Positions 13,201 to 23,074 of a DNA stretch of 64,000 nt are shown here, one piece after another. The translations under genes and the position numbers were made by a program. Within the stretch, counting starts at the first letter, position 1; each line of letters starts with the position of its first letter. Source of the stretch: Plazaster borealis (lineage: Eukaryota; Echinodermata; Asteroidea; Forcipulatida; Labidiasteridae); NCBI GenBank assembly GCA_021014325.1, contig CM037460.1:19746044-19810043 (forward strand), given 5' to 3'. The notes below the pieces were generated by a model. That model saw nothing but the letters and a program-made list of their open reading frames with translations, ran no database searches and was not told the origin of the DNA.

Positions 13201-13766
13201 ATGATATTGAAAGTAGGAGGGTTGACTGTGTGCTCTATAGATAAACTACATGGTATCACTTGTCAGGCTGGCATAGTTTATCTATCAATCAAAAACCAAG
13301 TAAATGATATTGAATGGTTTGAAAGTAGGAGGGTTGACCGTGTACTGTATAGATAAACTACATGGTATCACTTGTCAGGCTGGCATAGTTTATCTATCAA
13401 TCAAAAACCATGTGAATGATATTGAATGGTTTGAAAGTAGGAGGGTTGACTGTGTACTGTATAGATGTATTAACTACATTATATCATTTGGCAGGTTGGC
13501 ATTTATCTATCAATCAAAAAACATGTTAAATATACTGAATGGTTAGACAGTAAGCAGGGTGAAAGAAAAACATTTGTTGAAATACTATTAGTATTTGTAA
13601 ATGTACAATCCCAACTAATTTGTCATTGTTGTCGTTGTAGCTGACAGCTTACCGTGGTGCTATGAAGCAAGATGCAGCAGTCCAGCAGGCAGCCCTGCCA
13701 GACACAACGATCGTCAAACAATTCACAAACTACCTCAACGGTATCTATGACTACGATATCGAGTAA
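4228..13766 (+). CDS. GSTO: Omega-class glutathione S-transferase, complete, six exons
   Basis: Exons are 4228-4264, 6687-6792, 8236-8458, 10148-10280, 12411-12505 and 13641-13766. All junctions are GT-AG, phases agree, and the 720-base frame gives 239 aa, close to the usual 240 of GSTO proteins. The N-terminal thioredoxin-fold domain has VRLYSNRFCPFAHRARL with Cys32-Pro-Phe, the omega-class catalytic cysteine in place of Ser/Tyr. It continues with Lys59 in KPEWYFTKNPLG, the cis-Pro at Thr72-Pro73, and Asp84-Ser85 (usually Glu-Ser) for the glutathione gamma-glutamyl group. The C-terminal helical domain has DFLIWPWFERQ. Family members reduce dehydroascorbate, mixed disulphides and methylated arsenic in the cytosol. 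The start is chosen because exon 1 (MPQPQQTKHIATG) ends in the same phase before the Pro-rich segment as in relatives. Whether it is the ortholog of GSTO1 or GSTO2 is not resolved. Confidence 0.9.
4322..4490. repeat. Interstitial telomere-type TTAGGG array inside an inverted repeat
   Basis: Bases 4395-4442 contain about seven TTAGGG units in tandem. They are flanked by inverted arms: gttccgacaaccccct on the left (about 4370-4383) and gggttgtcggaacataggg on the right (about 4459-4478). The whole lies in intron 1 of the GSTO gene, 60 bases after the exon 1 donor. Confidence 0.8.
4763..5592. mobile_element. Non-autonomous element with terminal inverted repeats, in GSTO intron 1
   Basis: The left end GAGCCTCCTATTACCGTGG (4762-4780) is matched in reverse by CCACGGTAATAGGAGGCTT at 5572-5590. 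A second inverted motif, gctaccacggtattagg, sits just inside. A partial end of the same kind (ctattaccgtgggggttagg) lies at 4572-4591. The interior is AT-rich, with no transposase ORF. Confidence 0.55.
5622..5662. repeat. Short palindrome with cgataatcg core
   Basis: The sequence ttgcgataatcgtacgtacg continues into attatcgtaac, giving a near-perfect palindrome centred on cgtacg. The arm tgcgataatcgta is shared with the larger hairpin at 30011-30100, so this is probably a tiny relic of the same foldback family. Confidence 0.5.
5663..6686. other. GSTO intron 1, remaining part
   Basis: AT-rich intron sequence with no recognised repeat or gene. The acceptor for exon 2 reads tttatccag at 6678-6686. 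Confidence 0.4.
6828..7192 (+). mobile_element. Family A MITE in GSTO intron 2
   Basis: It has TTAA at both ends and the family A termini, with the ACTTCTTGCAAGAAGT-type hairpin slightly altered (gcttcttgcaagaagtc). It begins only 35 bases after the exon 2 donor (gtgagt at 6793). Confidence 0.75.
7193..8235. other. GSTO intron 2, remaining part
   Basis: Bases about 7555-7648 are a truncated right end of family A (atcaacagctgcagtgttgc, then ttaccaa and a final cctttaaag). The ORFs at 7579-7918 overlap each other in all frames and look non-coding. A weak similarity of 7840-7870 (actatgcactgacgtcac) to other genomic segments was not resolved. Confidence 0.35.
8530..8640 (-). repeat. SINE/LINE tail fragment
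   Basis: The stretch with tagcgctc and atcactcagtgacgctcatg resembles the right-hand tail of the SINE copy at 35885-35930 (gtcactcagtgacgctcaagg). It is a short fragment in GSTO intron 3. Confidence 0.4.
9296..9360 (+). repeat. tRNA-Leu-like SINE head fragment
   Basis: The sequence gtcctggcagagcggtctaa followed by ggaactcaaag and agggctcaaccc has the A box, CAA anticodon region and B box of a leucine tRNA. It is cut off by the family A MITE that starts at 9361. Confidence 0.5.
9361..9732 (+). mobile_element. Family A MITE in GSTO intron 3
   Basis: It starts TTAAAGGCACTGAACACG and ends with cagtgcctttaa. It is full length and inserted into the SINE head at 9296-9360. Confidence 0.8.
10431..10835 (+). 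repeat. Dispersed repeat, uninterrupted copy
   Basis: Parallel to 1069-1250 plus 1555-1700: acctgtgacatcacatg, then ccacagagcctgg, then cctgccagaaaggcc and caaaggttacatggt. This copy lacks the tRNA-like insertion, so it shows the pre-insertion form. It lies in GSTO intron 4. Confidence 0.55.
10835..11205 (+). mobile_element. Family C MITE (reference copy)
   Basis: It starts TTAAAGGTATTATACAGG and ends GTGTACAGGGCCTTTAA. The core has aaacctgtgaaaattagagc and a palindrome ttatcacgcgccgcgtgata. It shares the TTAA target and part of the core with families A and B but is clearly distinct in sequence. Confidence 0.7.
11500..11730 (+). repeat. LINE 3' tail fragment
   Basis: An L2-like 3' terminus: gcgcggttgatcatttttga followed by cgcgcaatataaatc and an ATT-rich microsatellite. 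No coding part remains. Confidence 0.45.
11917..12340 (+). mobile_element. tRNA-Leu-derived SINE, full length
   Basis: The head gtcgtggccgagcggataag, with anticodon region gaactCAAgctc, an extra arm and B box gggttcgaatcccag, is a leucine (CAA) tRNA derivative. The body includes cttcggatgggacgttaagc and ggggttcgccccggtgttcc. The tail is gcgctttgaga, then agcgctatataagaac and an ATT repeat, shared with L2-like LINEs. It lies in GSTO intron 4, just before exon 5, and is flanked by a diverged direct repeat of about 65 bases. Confidence 0.85.
13170..13545. repeat. 112-bp tandem repeat in the last GSTO intron
   Basis: The marker aggagggttgac occurs at about 13215, 13327 and 13439, giving an exact period of 112. 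Each unit contains tagtttatctatcaatcaaa and aaactacatggtatcacttg. The last unit is diverged. The array ends about 95 bases before exon 6. Confidence 0.8.
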
Positions 13767-15055
13767 AAATAACAAACACCAAAAGTCACAATATACTAGT
13801 TGTGTGCCTTCATTAGAAGAATTGAATACTGCTCTTCAATGCATAGAAGGTATGGTGGAGGATGCATAGTGATAAAACAAAATTGTAGAATTTGTAATCT
13901 CAAAGTGCTGTTTTTAAAAACTCAATACCAGAACTAGTTTTTCTTAGAAAAATACTTCCGTCTGGACACAGCAGTTTGTGGGAAAATTGTTCATGGACAA
14001 AATACCAGACAAAAAGTCAATTGCTATGGTATATATACAGTACCGCATATACTGTACTTGTCATTTTGATTGGTGGAACACACTTCACGCTCCAAATATT
14101 TAATATCGGAGTCCTATATCAATAATTATAGGACGCTTCAGATGCTTCGCAGCGTCGTTTCCAAAATAATCGTTCCACGCCGGTTTGTCCAAACCAGGCA
14201 AGGTTGGTCTCACTGCGAACAAGGTTGGTGTCTACGTGGAGGAGTCCAAGTTGTTTAGAAGGAGTTTTTAGAATTTGGATGCTGTCAGAGTGGATTTTTA
14301 AATTGAATGGTTATCTTTTAATCACATAATCACTTACAAATTAATTGAAATTAATTGTCTGGTTTGTGGATCTTTCAAATTTCGCGCGAAATAAAGTAAC
14401 GCGATGATTAAATCGGCCGCTTATTTGCCGAAAATGACCGAGAAATCTATATTAAAATTAACGTTCAATCCTTGAGACACGCAGGTACATGTGGAAGTTA
14501 ACTTACAAATGTACACCATTTCGTTGCAATAAAATATCATTGGTAATTAATATTAAGTTAATAAGTTCTTTCACATTGTAAACATATTGGGTTCATTGAT
14601 ATTTTTTACCAAAAATAACCATTTATGATGATATAGTATGGGACCGAGTCCTTCAATTTTTGCCCTTGCCCATAAGTTGTAAACAACAGATAACTATAAG
14701 ACAAAGTTTTATTTTTGATACATGTAAAACCCTTTATCATTTATTCTTAGAAATTGTTCAAAGCATTTCGCTTTTTTATTTGATTCATTCTCACATAGTT
14801 TGTCATACATAGAAATATAAAAAAAATAAATGGTTGTTCTTACACTGGTAACACATTGCGATGACAACCTACTTCGTGCCAAGTCGTCGATCCATACTAA
14901 TCTGAAAATAATACTTAATTTTCGCCCACAAATATTAACAACAATAGTCAGATATTTGAAAACGTTATTAGATTTTTGTTTTGTTAAAAATGTAACTGAG
15001 AAGGCATTGACCATACAAACTATTTGACGGGAATATTTTACAGAAAAAGGGAACA
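13767..15055. other. 3' flank of the GSTO gene
   Basis: Probably contains the 3' UTR. AATAAA occurs at 14390-14395 and again near 14529, either of which could serve for polyadenylation. Otherwise unrecognised AT-rich DNA. Confidence 0.3.
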
Positions 15056-15430
15056 TTAAAGGCATCGTACACGTTTGGTAATGACTCAAAACAAATATTA
15101 GCATAAAAACTTACTTGGTAACAAGCAACGGAGAGCTGTTGATAGTATAAAACATTGTGAGAAACGACTCCCTCTGAAGTGAACGTAGTTTTTGAGAAAG
15201 AAGTAATTTCTCACTAAAATAATAAAACCTTCTTGCAAGAAGTTTTTATTCCTATCTGAAAGCACACAAATTTGTACAACAAGGGTGTTTTTCTTTCATC
15301 ATTTTCTTGCAACTTCGATGACCAATAATTGAGCCCAAATTTTCACAGGCTTGTTATTTTATGCATATGTTGGGATACACCAAGTGAGAACACTGGTCTT
15401 TGACAATTACCAAATGTGTTCAGTGCCTCC
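15056..15430 (-). mobile_element. Family A MITE, reverse orientation
   Basis: Reverse-complement copy with gtgttcagtgcc at the right end, where the closing TTAA is lost. The 30 bases before its left TTAA (aatattttacagaaaaaggg) are repeated at 16057-16091 without the MITE. Confidence 0.75.
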
Positions 15431-16202
15431 CTGCAGTAAGAGCATCTCACTATTAATGTGCAGGTTTTTGCTAAAATATTAATAATTCGTGCAATGAACA
15501 TTTAAAAAAATCCGTCTTTTGGGTCACCCCCCATCACACCTTCACCCAAAACACTGCAGAAGCTCATTTTGATAGGGCCCATAGTTTACTATGAGCACCT
15601 CAGTACAGAGTCTGCACTCAGCTCTTTTCCTATGCTTTTGTACATGATGACTGCTTCCTATTCACCCAGGGGTGTTGTGGCCTTGTGGCTTTGATTTAGA
15701 AAACAACCATCAATCATTCTTATCTAAAGCAGCCTGTAGACATCACAAGTGAGCAGGGAATGCAGAGGGGGGGGACTTTCTGCCAGGGCTTGTGTTGAAA
15801 GGAAAAGGGGGTCGGGGCTTCATGGTAATTCAGCTGGTTATGAAGGCTGTACATATCGAGGGCCTAGGGGAACAAAGAGCAAGCCTATTCCACTTTGTAT
15901 AGGTAATAAACATCCCTAACCCTCTGAGGGGTATTAGGCTTGATAATGTTGAGAAAAAAGCTTCATACGATTTCCCAGAGTGCACACAAAAATAGTGTGA
16001 CCTTGGTTATGTAAATCATTGTTTTGTACAAGTGGGGGTAAAGGTTAAAAATGCAATCTGGAATATTTTACAGAAAAAGGGAACATTAAAGGTTACCGTT
16101 CATTCAGCTATCAATGGGGTTCAAATAAAAATGCAGTAGGCAATCACCTTACGAAACTTGTGCACAAGCCATTGAAAGTTGAAACCAACAGATAGTTTGC
16201 TT
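15431..16202. other. Gene-free stretch
   Basis: No gene is seen. It contains G-rich runs near 15765-15810. The direct repeat at 16057-16091 is the unoccupied twin of the family A insertion site at 15028-15060. Confidence 0.4.
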
Positions 16203-16513
16203 TTAAAAAGGGTCTGTATACGTTTGGTAATGACCGACAATTAATGGCAATAAAAACTTACTTGGTAAGAAGTACAGCAGCTTTCGTTAGTATAATGCAT
16301 TCACTTCGAAGTACTGCAGTGATGGAAAAAGATATCACTTTTTATCCCCCAAAATTTGAATCTGCAGTAATACTTCTCAGATAGTGTATTCCAGTTGCAG
16401 ATTATTCTTCCTGCACGGACAAACCGCTCCAGATTTTCGGCAATATCTCAAAAACACTACCACCTTTTGAAATGAAATGGGTTCCAATTACCAAATGTAT
16501 ACAATCCCTTTAA
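16203..16513 (+). mobile_element. Family B MITE, internally deleted
   Basis: TTAA ends are present, with aagggtctgtatacgtttgg at the start and acaatccctttaaa at the end. The core has atggaaaaagatatcact and attattcttcctgc. About 60 bases of the usual core are missing compared with 52011-52395. Confidence 0.7.
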
Positions 16514-17084
16514 AAGGGGCTCCACACTGGTCAAATTCAGTTTTGTGATACAATCATTTTCACATATAGATACACTGTAGAGTCCTTATGAAAATGGAAA
16601 ACAAAATTACAAGTCTCTAACCTCGGGTCAAAACGGAATGTACAGACCCATTTGTTCTTGATGTCGAATGGCGTCATGTTTAAAATTTCACTATGACCGA
16701 GTATCAAATAACATGAGGTTAGATACTTTTATGAGGACTGTAACTATTGGAAAATGATTGCATCACAAAACTGAGTTTGACCTGTAGTCCCAAGGTCATA
16801 CATGTATTTTAACTGTGTTGGCATAATGACAATAAACAACCTTCAGATGGCAAGTAGAGTCCTTTTTTCTTTGAATGTTGATATTATTAACAAGTATTTG
16901 TAGCCACGGTGACGACCTTTGTGATTTTAAAACTACTTTACCTGGCCAAAGGGATTACCGTTACCCATCATTTTTATAGCCTGCCCGATGTCCCCCCCCC
17001 CCCCAATGTTTCCATACTATAAGGCCAAATAAAATAAAAAACATGTTTAGCGTCCTGCCTTCTTGAAAAAAGGAAGGAGGAGGG

Positions 17085-17445
17085 CTTTTTTTTTTTCTTT
17101 TTTTTTTCAAAATGGCCGCCCGACATGTTTTTCGAGACAACCAGCCAGGCTATTTTTCAAGATGGTTGCCAGCTTTTTTCGGTGTGCTTTTTTCGGTGTG
17201 CTTAAGTCGAAAATATGATCTTATTTATTTATTTTTTTTTTTTTAAAAATCGTCAGGGAGAGTAAAAATGTATAATTTTTTTCTTTCAAAAAAGAAAAGA
17301 AAAAGAAAGTCGTCAGGGAAAATAAAAATGTATAATTTTTTTCTTTCAAAAAAAAAAAAAAAAAAAGGAAAAAAAAGGAGGCGGCCTCTAAAAAGGAAGC
17401 GGGCGGGGACGCTAAACATGTATTTTTTTTTATTTGGCCTAACAC
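17085..17445. repeat. Low-complexity T/A-rich tract
   Basis: Runs of T and A with two copies of the marker aaaatgtataatttttttct (about 17267 and 17327). The ORFs crossing it on both strands are poly-Phe/Lys artefacts. Confidence 0.7.
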
Positions 17446-17559
17446 ACTATTTTCCTCTTGTATAGAACTCCCCCACCCTAAAATCCTCTTGTCTTGTCTT
17501 TACTGCACAAACCGCCGCCACTGGGCTATAAACGTGCAGACCCTCATGCATGCATGCTT

Positions 17560-17885
17560 CTACTCAAATTTCATATTTTTAAGGAGGGACTTGAAAATAT
17601 TGGCGTCAGGGGCTGATTTAACTTGTGGCGGGAGTGAGTTCCAGATCGGTATAGTTCTTGGATACAAGGAGTAACGGTAGCAGTCTTTGTTTGATGAGAT
17701 GGTGTTATAATTTAGGGTCTGATTTTGACGAGTAGTTGGTCTATTCCGTTGGTTGCAGCGAAGATTATTAATGTTGGATGGAGTTATGGAGTGAGTTTCT
17801 TTGTAAAGAAATTCTAAAGAATTCCTGAGATTCCAAGCACACAATGAAGACACAATAGGGGGGGTACACCACGCCCATATCGAGC
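17560..17885 (-). mobile_element. LINE reverse-transcriptase C-terminal fragment
   Basis: The minus-strand frame ends with RYSLYPRTIPIWNSLPPQV and then KSLLKNMKFE before a stop. This is the typical 'P-R-T-I-x-x-W-N-S-L-P' C-terminus of non-LTR retrotransposon ORF2 proteins. Only the 3' end is present. It sits in the DNA inserted into segmental-duplication copy 1. Confidence 0.7.
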
Positions 17886-18157
17886 ACCAATTGGTCATTT
17901 TTGTATCAGTTATACAAACATCGTAGCTGTTCTTGTTGGTGCATGAAACGTAAAGAAATTCCCGAGCTATTAATTCTAACACAGTTAACATTGCTAATGA
18001 AATGAAATATTGTGTATTCTCATCTCTTGAAAGATGCCACATATCCCTTTGGCATAAGGCATTTTGAGTTGTTAAAATGTAGCTAAGCTAATCCCTTATA
18101 CCCTCCCCTTTCTATAAACAACTTGCTGGATCCACACTTGGTTACACGATTTTCAGT

Positions 18158-21100
18158 CTAATTAGAGCATGGTGTTGGGCTCGGCATGGTGTTGGGCTCG
18201 GCGTGGACGGCGTTGTCTCTAGATGATGGTTCCAGGGATGGCCGCGCAGGTGAAGGGGTGTAGTAGCATGCCAGGTGTGGTGGAGTTCCCGGGGGTGATG
18301 ATGATGTGCTGTCGATGATACCAAGTGGATGCTTACACTTACAGTCTGAACCCTTCATAAGGCAGTCATGGCAAGATGATTTGACTTTCCAGAAGTTGTC
18401 TTTTCCGTATGGACTCAGGGCGTTCCGGAGCACCTTGACGAAGCAGTCATTTACGGAGAGGCTGTGACGCACGCTGTTCTTCCAGCCCACGTAGGTACCG
18501 CGGAAACACTCGTAGCAGATGGACAGGTGTTCGACGATCTCTTGTAGTGTCATCATGCCGTCAGGGGAGGTCTGTCGAGAAAAGATTGAGAAAAAAATAA
18601 GTTTTAAAGGGAGTTTATACTTTTGGTAAATTTCAAAGACCAGTATCCTCACTTGGTGTATCCCAACAAAAACATGAAACAACAAACCTGTGAAAGTTTA
18701 AGCTTAATCGGTCATTGCAATCCCCATAAAAAAGTGGGGAAAATCCTTAGGTGTTTTCACTGTTTTCAAACATCAAGTTTTCGACTCATGAGATCAAAAC
18801 TAATTGTTTCACTCATTTCTCAAAAACTACAGCACCTCAGCCAGTAACATTTCAAGGGAAGCTTTCTATTATCATTATCTTTAAACCATGTAAGTTTAAT
18901 GTAAATCTGTGAGCTTTTCTGTTTTGTGTTTTACCAGAAGTATAGAGACCCTTTAAGCAGAAATGAACAAAGATAACATGTTTTTTTATTAGAGCTTGCA
19001 ACAGCTAAAGGGTCTGTATACATTTGGTAATGACTCTGAAAATTAATGGCAATAAAAGCTTACTTGGTAAGAAGTACAGCAGCTTTGGATAGTATAATGC
19101 ATTTTGAGAAACTTTTCACTAAGAAGTACTGCATGCGGTTGTGGAAAAAGATATGACTTGTTATCCCTAAAAATTTGAATCTGAGAACTGTTCTGCAGTA
19201 CTGTTTCTCAGATTGTGTTTTCTAATTGCAGATTATTCTTCCTGCGTGGACATATTCCGCTCCAGATTTTCAGCAATATCTAAAAAACGCTACCACCTTT
19301 TGAAATGAAATTTTCACAGGTTAGTTTTATGGTATATTTGTACAACTACAGGATTGAAACGGATGTCAGACACTTCGTACCGTCGGCCCTCTACTGTTGG
19401 GGCCCTATAACCATTGCATAAATGTCATCTTGTTATAAATACTTGTTTGTTATTTTAGTGAAGTTGTACATTTTTTTTTTTAACTGTTCTTTTCGACAAA
19501 ACTAATTACAACTTATTTATCAATGTGTATTTCTACATTTATAAGAAAAACCATATTAATGGTCCGCGCAGCCCTCTCAGTGGGTATTGTAATTAACATT
19601 CAACAAATCGTTAGTTGGTGCTCAATTCATATCGAGTCTAGTCAGAACTGGTCATTAATGATTCTTTGGCAGCGTGACCTTCTCGAAACGAGGCAAAAAA
19701 AACCCATAAATCAGTTCGAGGTATGAAGTGTCCAGGGTACGAAGTGTCCCAAGTCATTTCGTACCTTGTAAAAGGTAAAGCTACGAAGTGTCCCGACACC
19801 ATTGAAACAAACAGTTGGTTCCAATTACCAAACGTATACAATCCCTTTAAATAGTGGTTGACTATTGGCAAACGATCTTGCGTTTATAAGCCACTGAGGT
19901 CTGTTTCTGCATATCCATCCACATCTTAAGAAATTACAGAAAATATCAGTCACCACGTTGGATGGTATCGCACAATCTTGATAAATTTTAGTTCAATTTT
20001 AAAGGAACATTACAGAATTGGTTTTTGCTCACAAAACAGTGTAAAGTAAGCACTTTATATAAGCCACCATATACATAAACTGACAAGTAGAAGTTTGAGA
20101 TCGATCGGCCATCTGGGTCACGAGAAAATAGTGAAAAACCGATTACACATTTGCATGTATTATAGTTTTATACAATGCATGAATAAAACGCTCATGAGCG
20201 ATAAACTCCAATCGGAAATTAGTTTTATTTATTTCTCATCAAATATGGCATTTCAGACAGTAATATTTCTAGGGATGTTTTCTACTATCATCATCATCAT
20301 TAGAGTTAGACCGTGTAAGTTTTATGTAAATCTGTGATCTTAAAGAAAATTTTAATTACCAGTTCTGTAACGTTCCTTCGGTCCGGTCGTTCCTTCGGTC
20401 TGGTCACTAGTTATGTTGAATAAAAATGTAATCGGGTTTATCAAAAAGAGGAAAGTGCCAGGCACAGCAAGAATTTGTACGGTTTTTGTCTTCCAATTTT
20501 CAGTGGCACAGCTGAGAAACCCAAAACGAGAATATCAACTGATCAGCAATTTGCATTGCTGACTAAATACTATCGAAAATGAGTTTCGTTAAAACTTAAG
20601 AATTTGAACAAAGTGTCCGTTCTTCGAGTCGATATTGCACACAAATTTTTAAACCGGAGGCGGAACAGAATTTGATTTAGGATGGCTCAACTCTCTTATC
20701 AAACTTTATTGTCAACAATACTGATTTTACCTCTGAATGAGTGAAACTGAAAGACTTCGGTAAATTTAACTACAATACATACATATACAAAGCCACCCAG
20801 TGTTAAATTAATGTGAGATTGACTTGTACTAGTACCTTGATGGCCATGGTGATCAACTTGGCATATGAAAACGGAGGCTTCTTGAGCTTGGCACGACGAC
20901 GAGGGCGTTGGTTCCCCTTGGTGGATTTACGGGTCAGGCTGAGATCAAGAACGGCCCCTGTGTCCCCGTCGTGAAGCTTAGCCTTCACTGCCACGTTGGC
21001 CTCTGGAGTTTTCTTGGATGAAACCATTGCGTGATGGTTCTTCGATTCAATTTTCGGTAATTCTGTTCTTGACTTAGAAAGTGGAGCACGTCTTGTCGTA

Positions 21101-21165
21101 TTTCCTTCCTCCATGGTCTTGTCTTGACGGAAACCAGTCAACTTGCCCCTATACCTCTCCTCCAT
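18158..21165 (-). CDS. Forkhead (winged-helix) transcription factor, two exons
   Basis: Exon 1 is 20836-21165 (110 codons) and exon 2 is 18158-18571. The intron is GT-AG at phase 0, giving 247 aa. The join restores an uninterrupted forkhead domain from about residue 94 to 173: KKPPFSYAKLITMAIK, then TSPDGMMTLQEI, then recognition helix GWKNSVRHSLSVNDCF and wing FVKVLR...GKDNFWKV. The short linker and the FRGTYVGWKNSVRH / VKVLR...GKDNFW wording is closest to FoxQ1, while HSLS also occurs in FoxA, so the subfamily is not settled. Upstream are a basic patch (QRPRRRAK) and an LDLSLT motif that could bind a co-repressor (inference). The C-terminus is Ser/Pro-rich and His-containing, with a small internal duplication (repeated at DNA level at 18168-18202). 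It should act in the nucleus as a sequence-specific DNA binder. The intron holds family B, C and D elements. Confidence 0.88.
18604..18956 (+). mobile_element. Family C MITE in the forkhead intron
   Basis: It has TTAA ends, 'cagtatcctcacttggtgta' in the left part and tatagagaccctttaag at the right. It begins about 30 bases from the exon 2 acceptor of the forkhead gene. Confidence 0.6.
19004..19850 (+). mobile_element. Family B MITE split by a family D element
   Basis: The left part 19004-19360 (aagggtctgtatacatttgg onward) and right part 19801-19850 (aacgtatacaatccctttaa) together make one normal family B copy. The interruption 19361-19800 is a family D element flanked by ATTGAAAC on both sides. 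Confidence 0.8.
19361..19800. mobile_element. Family D element (hAT-like), 440 bp, nested
   Basis: The left end is GGATGTCAGACACTTCGTACC in two parts (GGATGTCAG, ACACTTCGTACC) and the right end is ACGAAGTGTCCCGACACC. It is flanked by a perfect 8-bp duplication, ATTGAAAC (19353-19360 and 19801-19808). Several GGTACGAAGTG-type repeats cluster near the right end (19720-19800). No transposase is encoded. The 8-bp duplication points to the hAT superfamily. Confidence 0.8.
19999..20370 (+). mobile_element. Family C MITE, diverged
   Basis: It starts TTAAAGGAACATTACAG, has the ggtcacgagaaaatagtgaa core and ends near agttctgtaacgttcc. The closing TTAA is lost. It lies within the forkhead intron. Confidence 0.5.
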
Positions 21166-21260
21166 GCCCAGTGTGTATGTGTAAAAGGTTGAGCGATTTC
21201 AAAGTGTACAGCGATTTCACAAAGTGAGGGCGCTATTTAAAATTATGAAACAACTTTTCA
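21166..21260 (-). promoter_or_regulatory. Possible forkhead gene promoter
   Basis: On the minus strand a TTTTAAATAGC sequence, TATA-like, lies about 65-75 bases before the ATG at 21165. Nearby the gcgatttca motif occurs twice. Weak, position-based call. Confidence 0.25.
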
Positions 21261-21414
21261 GGCAAGATATAGACTTTGTAAGATCCACTCTTGTTGGCGT
21301 AACAATACAAAGTTTGTGACTCTAATTCACATAATAAGTTTGTGACGATTTCACATAACGGTGTCACGTTAAACATACAGGCACCACTTTCTCAAACTTT
21401 AAACATGCCCCCTA

Positions 21415-21417
21415 AAA

Positions 21418-21464
<47 letters not shown>

Positions 21465-21530
21465 TAAATAAATAAAAAAAATAAAATAAATAAATAAATA
21501 AAAAATAATAAATTTAAAAAAAAACCTTAA
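21415..21530. repeat. AT microsatellites
   Basis: An (AT)n run at about 21427-21458 is followed by TAAA-type repeats to about 21510. Confidence 0.9.
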
Positions 21531-21939
21531 AAAAACGTGTTAATCTTGGTGAATGATCTTCAACTAAATTGTCACAGCTTCTTCTAAAATTGTTAAAAAA
21601 ATAATGTTAAAAACTATACGTGTGTTTGTTGCATAACATGCAACATGGGGGTTTCGGTTGGTGGAACAAAAAGAGAAAATTATATGTCACGTCCAATAAT
21701 TAAAGTCCTATTTATTTAATATAAATTGGCTTTGAAGTCGGTCGGCCTGATGCGTAAGCTATATCATAATGTTGCATTAATTGACGTTGCATTAATTTAC
21801 GTTGATACAAAATAAATGTTTCTTGGGTTGGATTGAATCAAATGGATTGACTTGGGTACGTTGTGATGAAGTACATTAATTAAACGTTTTGTGACATCGG
21901 AGTTAAGCCTTAGTCCCTCCTCTGCATGTTATTCGCTTG

Positions 21940-22330
21940 TTTATTCGCTACTTTATTGGGGTGATAGGTTGGTTATTTACTTTATTTAATTGTTTTTTAT
22001 TTTACTTGTTTTCAAGATAAAGTAACATTTTTGCATAAATTGTTGTACTTAATTTTGTTTTCTTATTCTTGAAGAATATCCGTTTTTATTTTACTACCTT
22101 ACTTTATTGGGGTGATAAGTTTGTTTATTTACCTTATTTAATTGTTTTTTATTTACTTGTTTTAAATTGAAGTAATTTGTTGTGGTGATTACTTAAATGT
22201 TCATTACTTTTTGTACTTATCTGTGTTCCTACAATATCTGTTCAGTTATTTTACTTCATTGTTGTGATAAGATGGTTACTAACTTTACTTGTTTTTAAAT
22301 TTAAGTTATATTTTTTACCAAGTTGTTTAA
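21940..22330. repeat. Diverged AT-rich tandem repeat, about 150 bp period
   Basis: The phrase actttattggggtgata occurs at about 21950 and 22101, with a decayed third version (acttcattgttgtgataag) near 22253. Each is followed by ttatttaattgttttttatt or a relic of it. Confidence 0.6.
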
Positions 22331-22549
22331 TAAAATAATGTTAACTCGTTAAATGATGTGTTTTGATATGTTTTATTTTATTCATAAAATATTTTTTAAT
22401 TATCCATGTTACTATTCAGATTTACATAATTATTAGGAATTCAAAAGTTATGTAAACCTAAAATAGAAAAATAGACTAGCTGTTGCAAACTGCTTATCAA
22501 CTAAAGGGACCTGATGTTAACGACCTGACGTTTCGAGAGTTCTCTCGCG

Positions 22550-23019
22550 TTGGCATAATGACAATAAACAACCTTCAGGTGGCAAGTGGAGTCCTTTTTT
22601 CTTTGAATGATGGCTGTTTTTTCCCCCTTTTGGGGGGTTGATATTATTAACAAGTATTTGTAGCCACGGTGATGACCTTTGTGACTTTAAAACTACTTAG
22701 CATACCTGGTCAAAGGGCTTACCGTTACCCATCATTTTTGTATCAGTTCGTGGCTGTTCTTGTTGGTGCATGAAACGTAAAGAATTTCCCCGAGCTATTA
22801 ATTCTTACACAGTTAATATTGCTAATGTCAATGAAATGAAATTATGGGCGTCTCAAGTATTGTTTGCGACGTTTCATCTCTTGAGAGATTGCCACATATC
22901 CCTTTGGCATATATGGCATTTTGAATTGTTAAAATGTAGCCAAGCCAATCCCTTAACCCTCTAAACAACTTGCTGGCTCCACACTTGGTTACACGATTTT
23001 CAGTCTAATAAGAGCATGG
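22550..23019. repeat. Segmental duplication, copy 2 (MATCAP 3' flank)
   Basis: Collinear with 16817-16979 plus 17896-18172 but without the 0.9-kb insertion. It has its own 27-base insertion near 22608-22635 (with ccccttttggggggt). It ends 55 bases before the MATCAP stop codon and includes the last codons and stop region of the forkhead gene as a non-functional copy. Confidence 0.8.
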
Positions 23020-23074
23020 GTCGTCAAGTAAATCCAAGTGGATACAATTCGATTACCCACTGGCAATTCATCCG

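Larger units (their letters stand above)
16817..18172. repeat. Segmental duplication, copy 1 (Fox 3' flank), interrupted
   Basis: Bases 16817-16979 and 17896-18172 match, in order, 22550-23019. Shared marks include ttggcataatgacaataaac, gtagccacggtga, gttcttgttggtgcatgaaa and cttggttacacgattttcag. In copy 1 about 0.9 kb (16980-17895) is inserted, containing homopolymer-rich DNA and a LINE fragment. The end of the match covers the stop codon of the forkhead gene. Confidence 0.8.

Noticed and set aside
17221..17465. Lys/Phe-rich ORFs on both strands
   Set aside because: Produced by homopolymer A/T runs.
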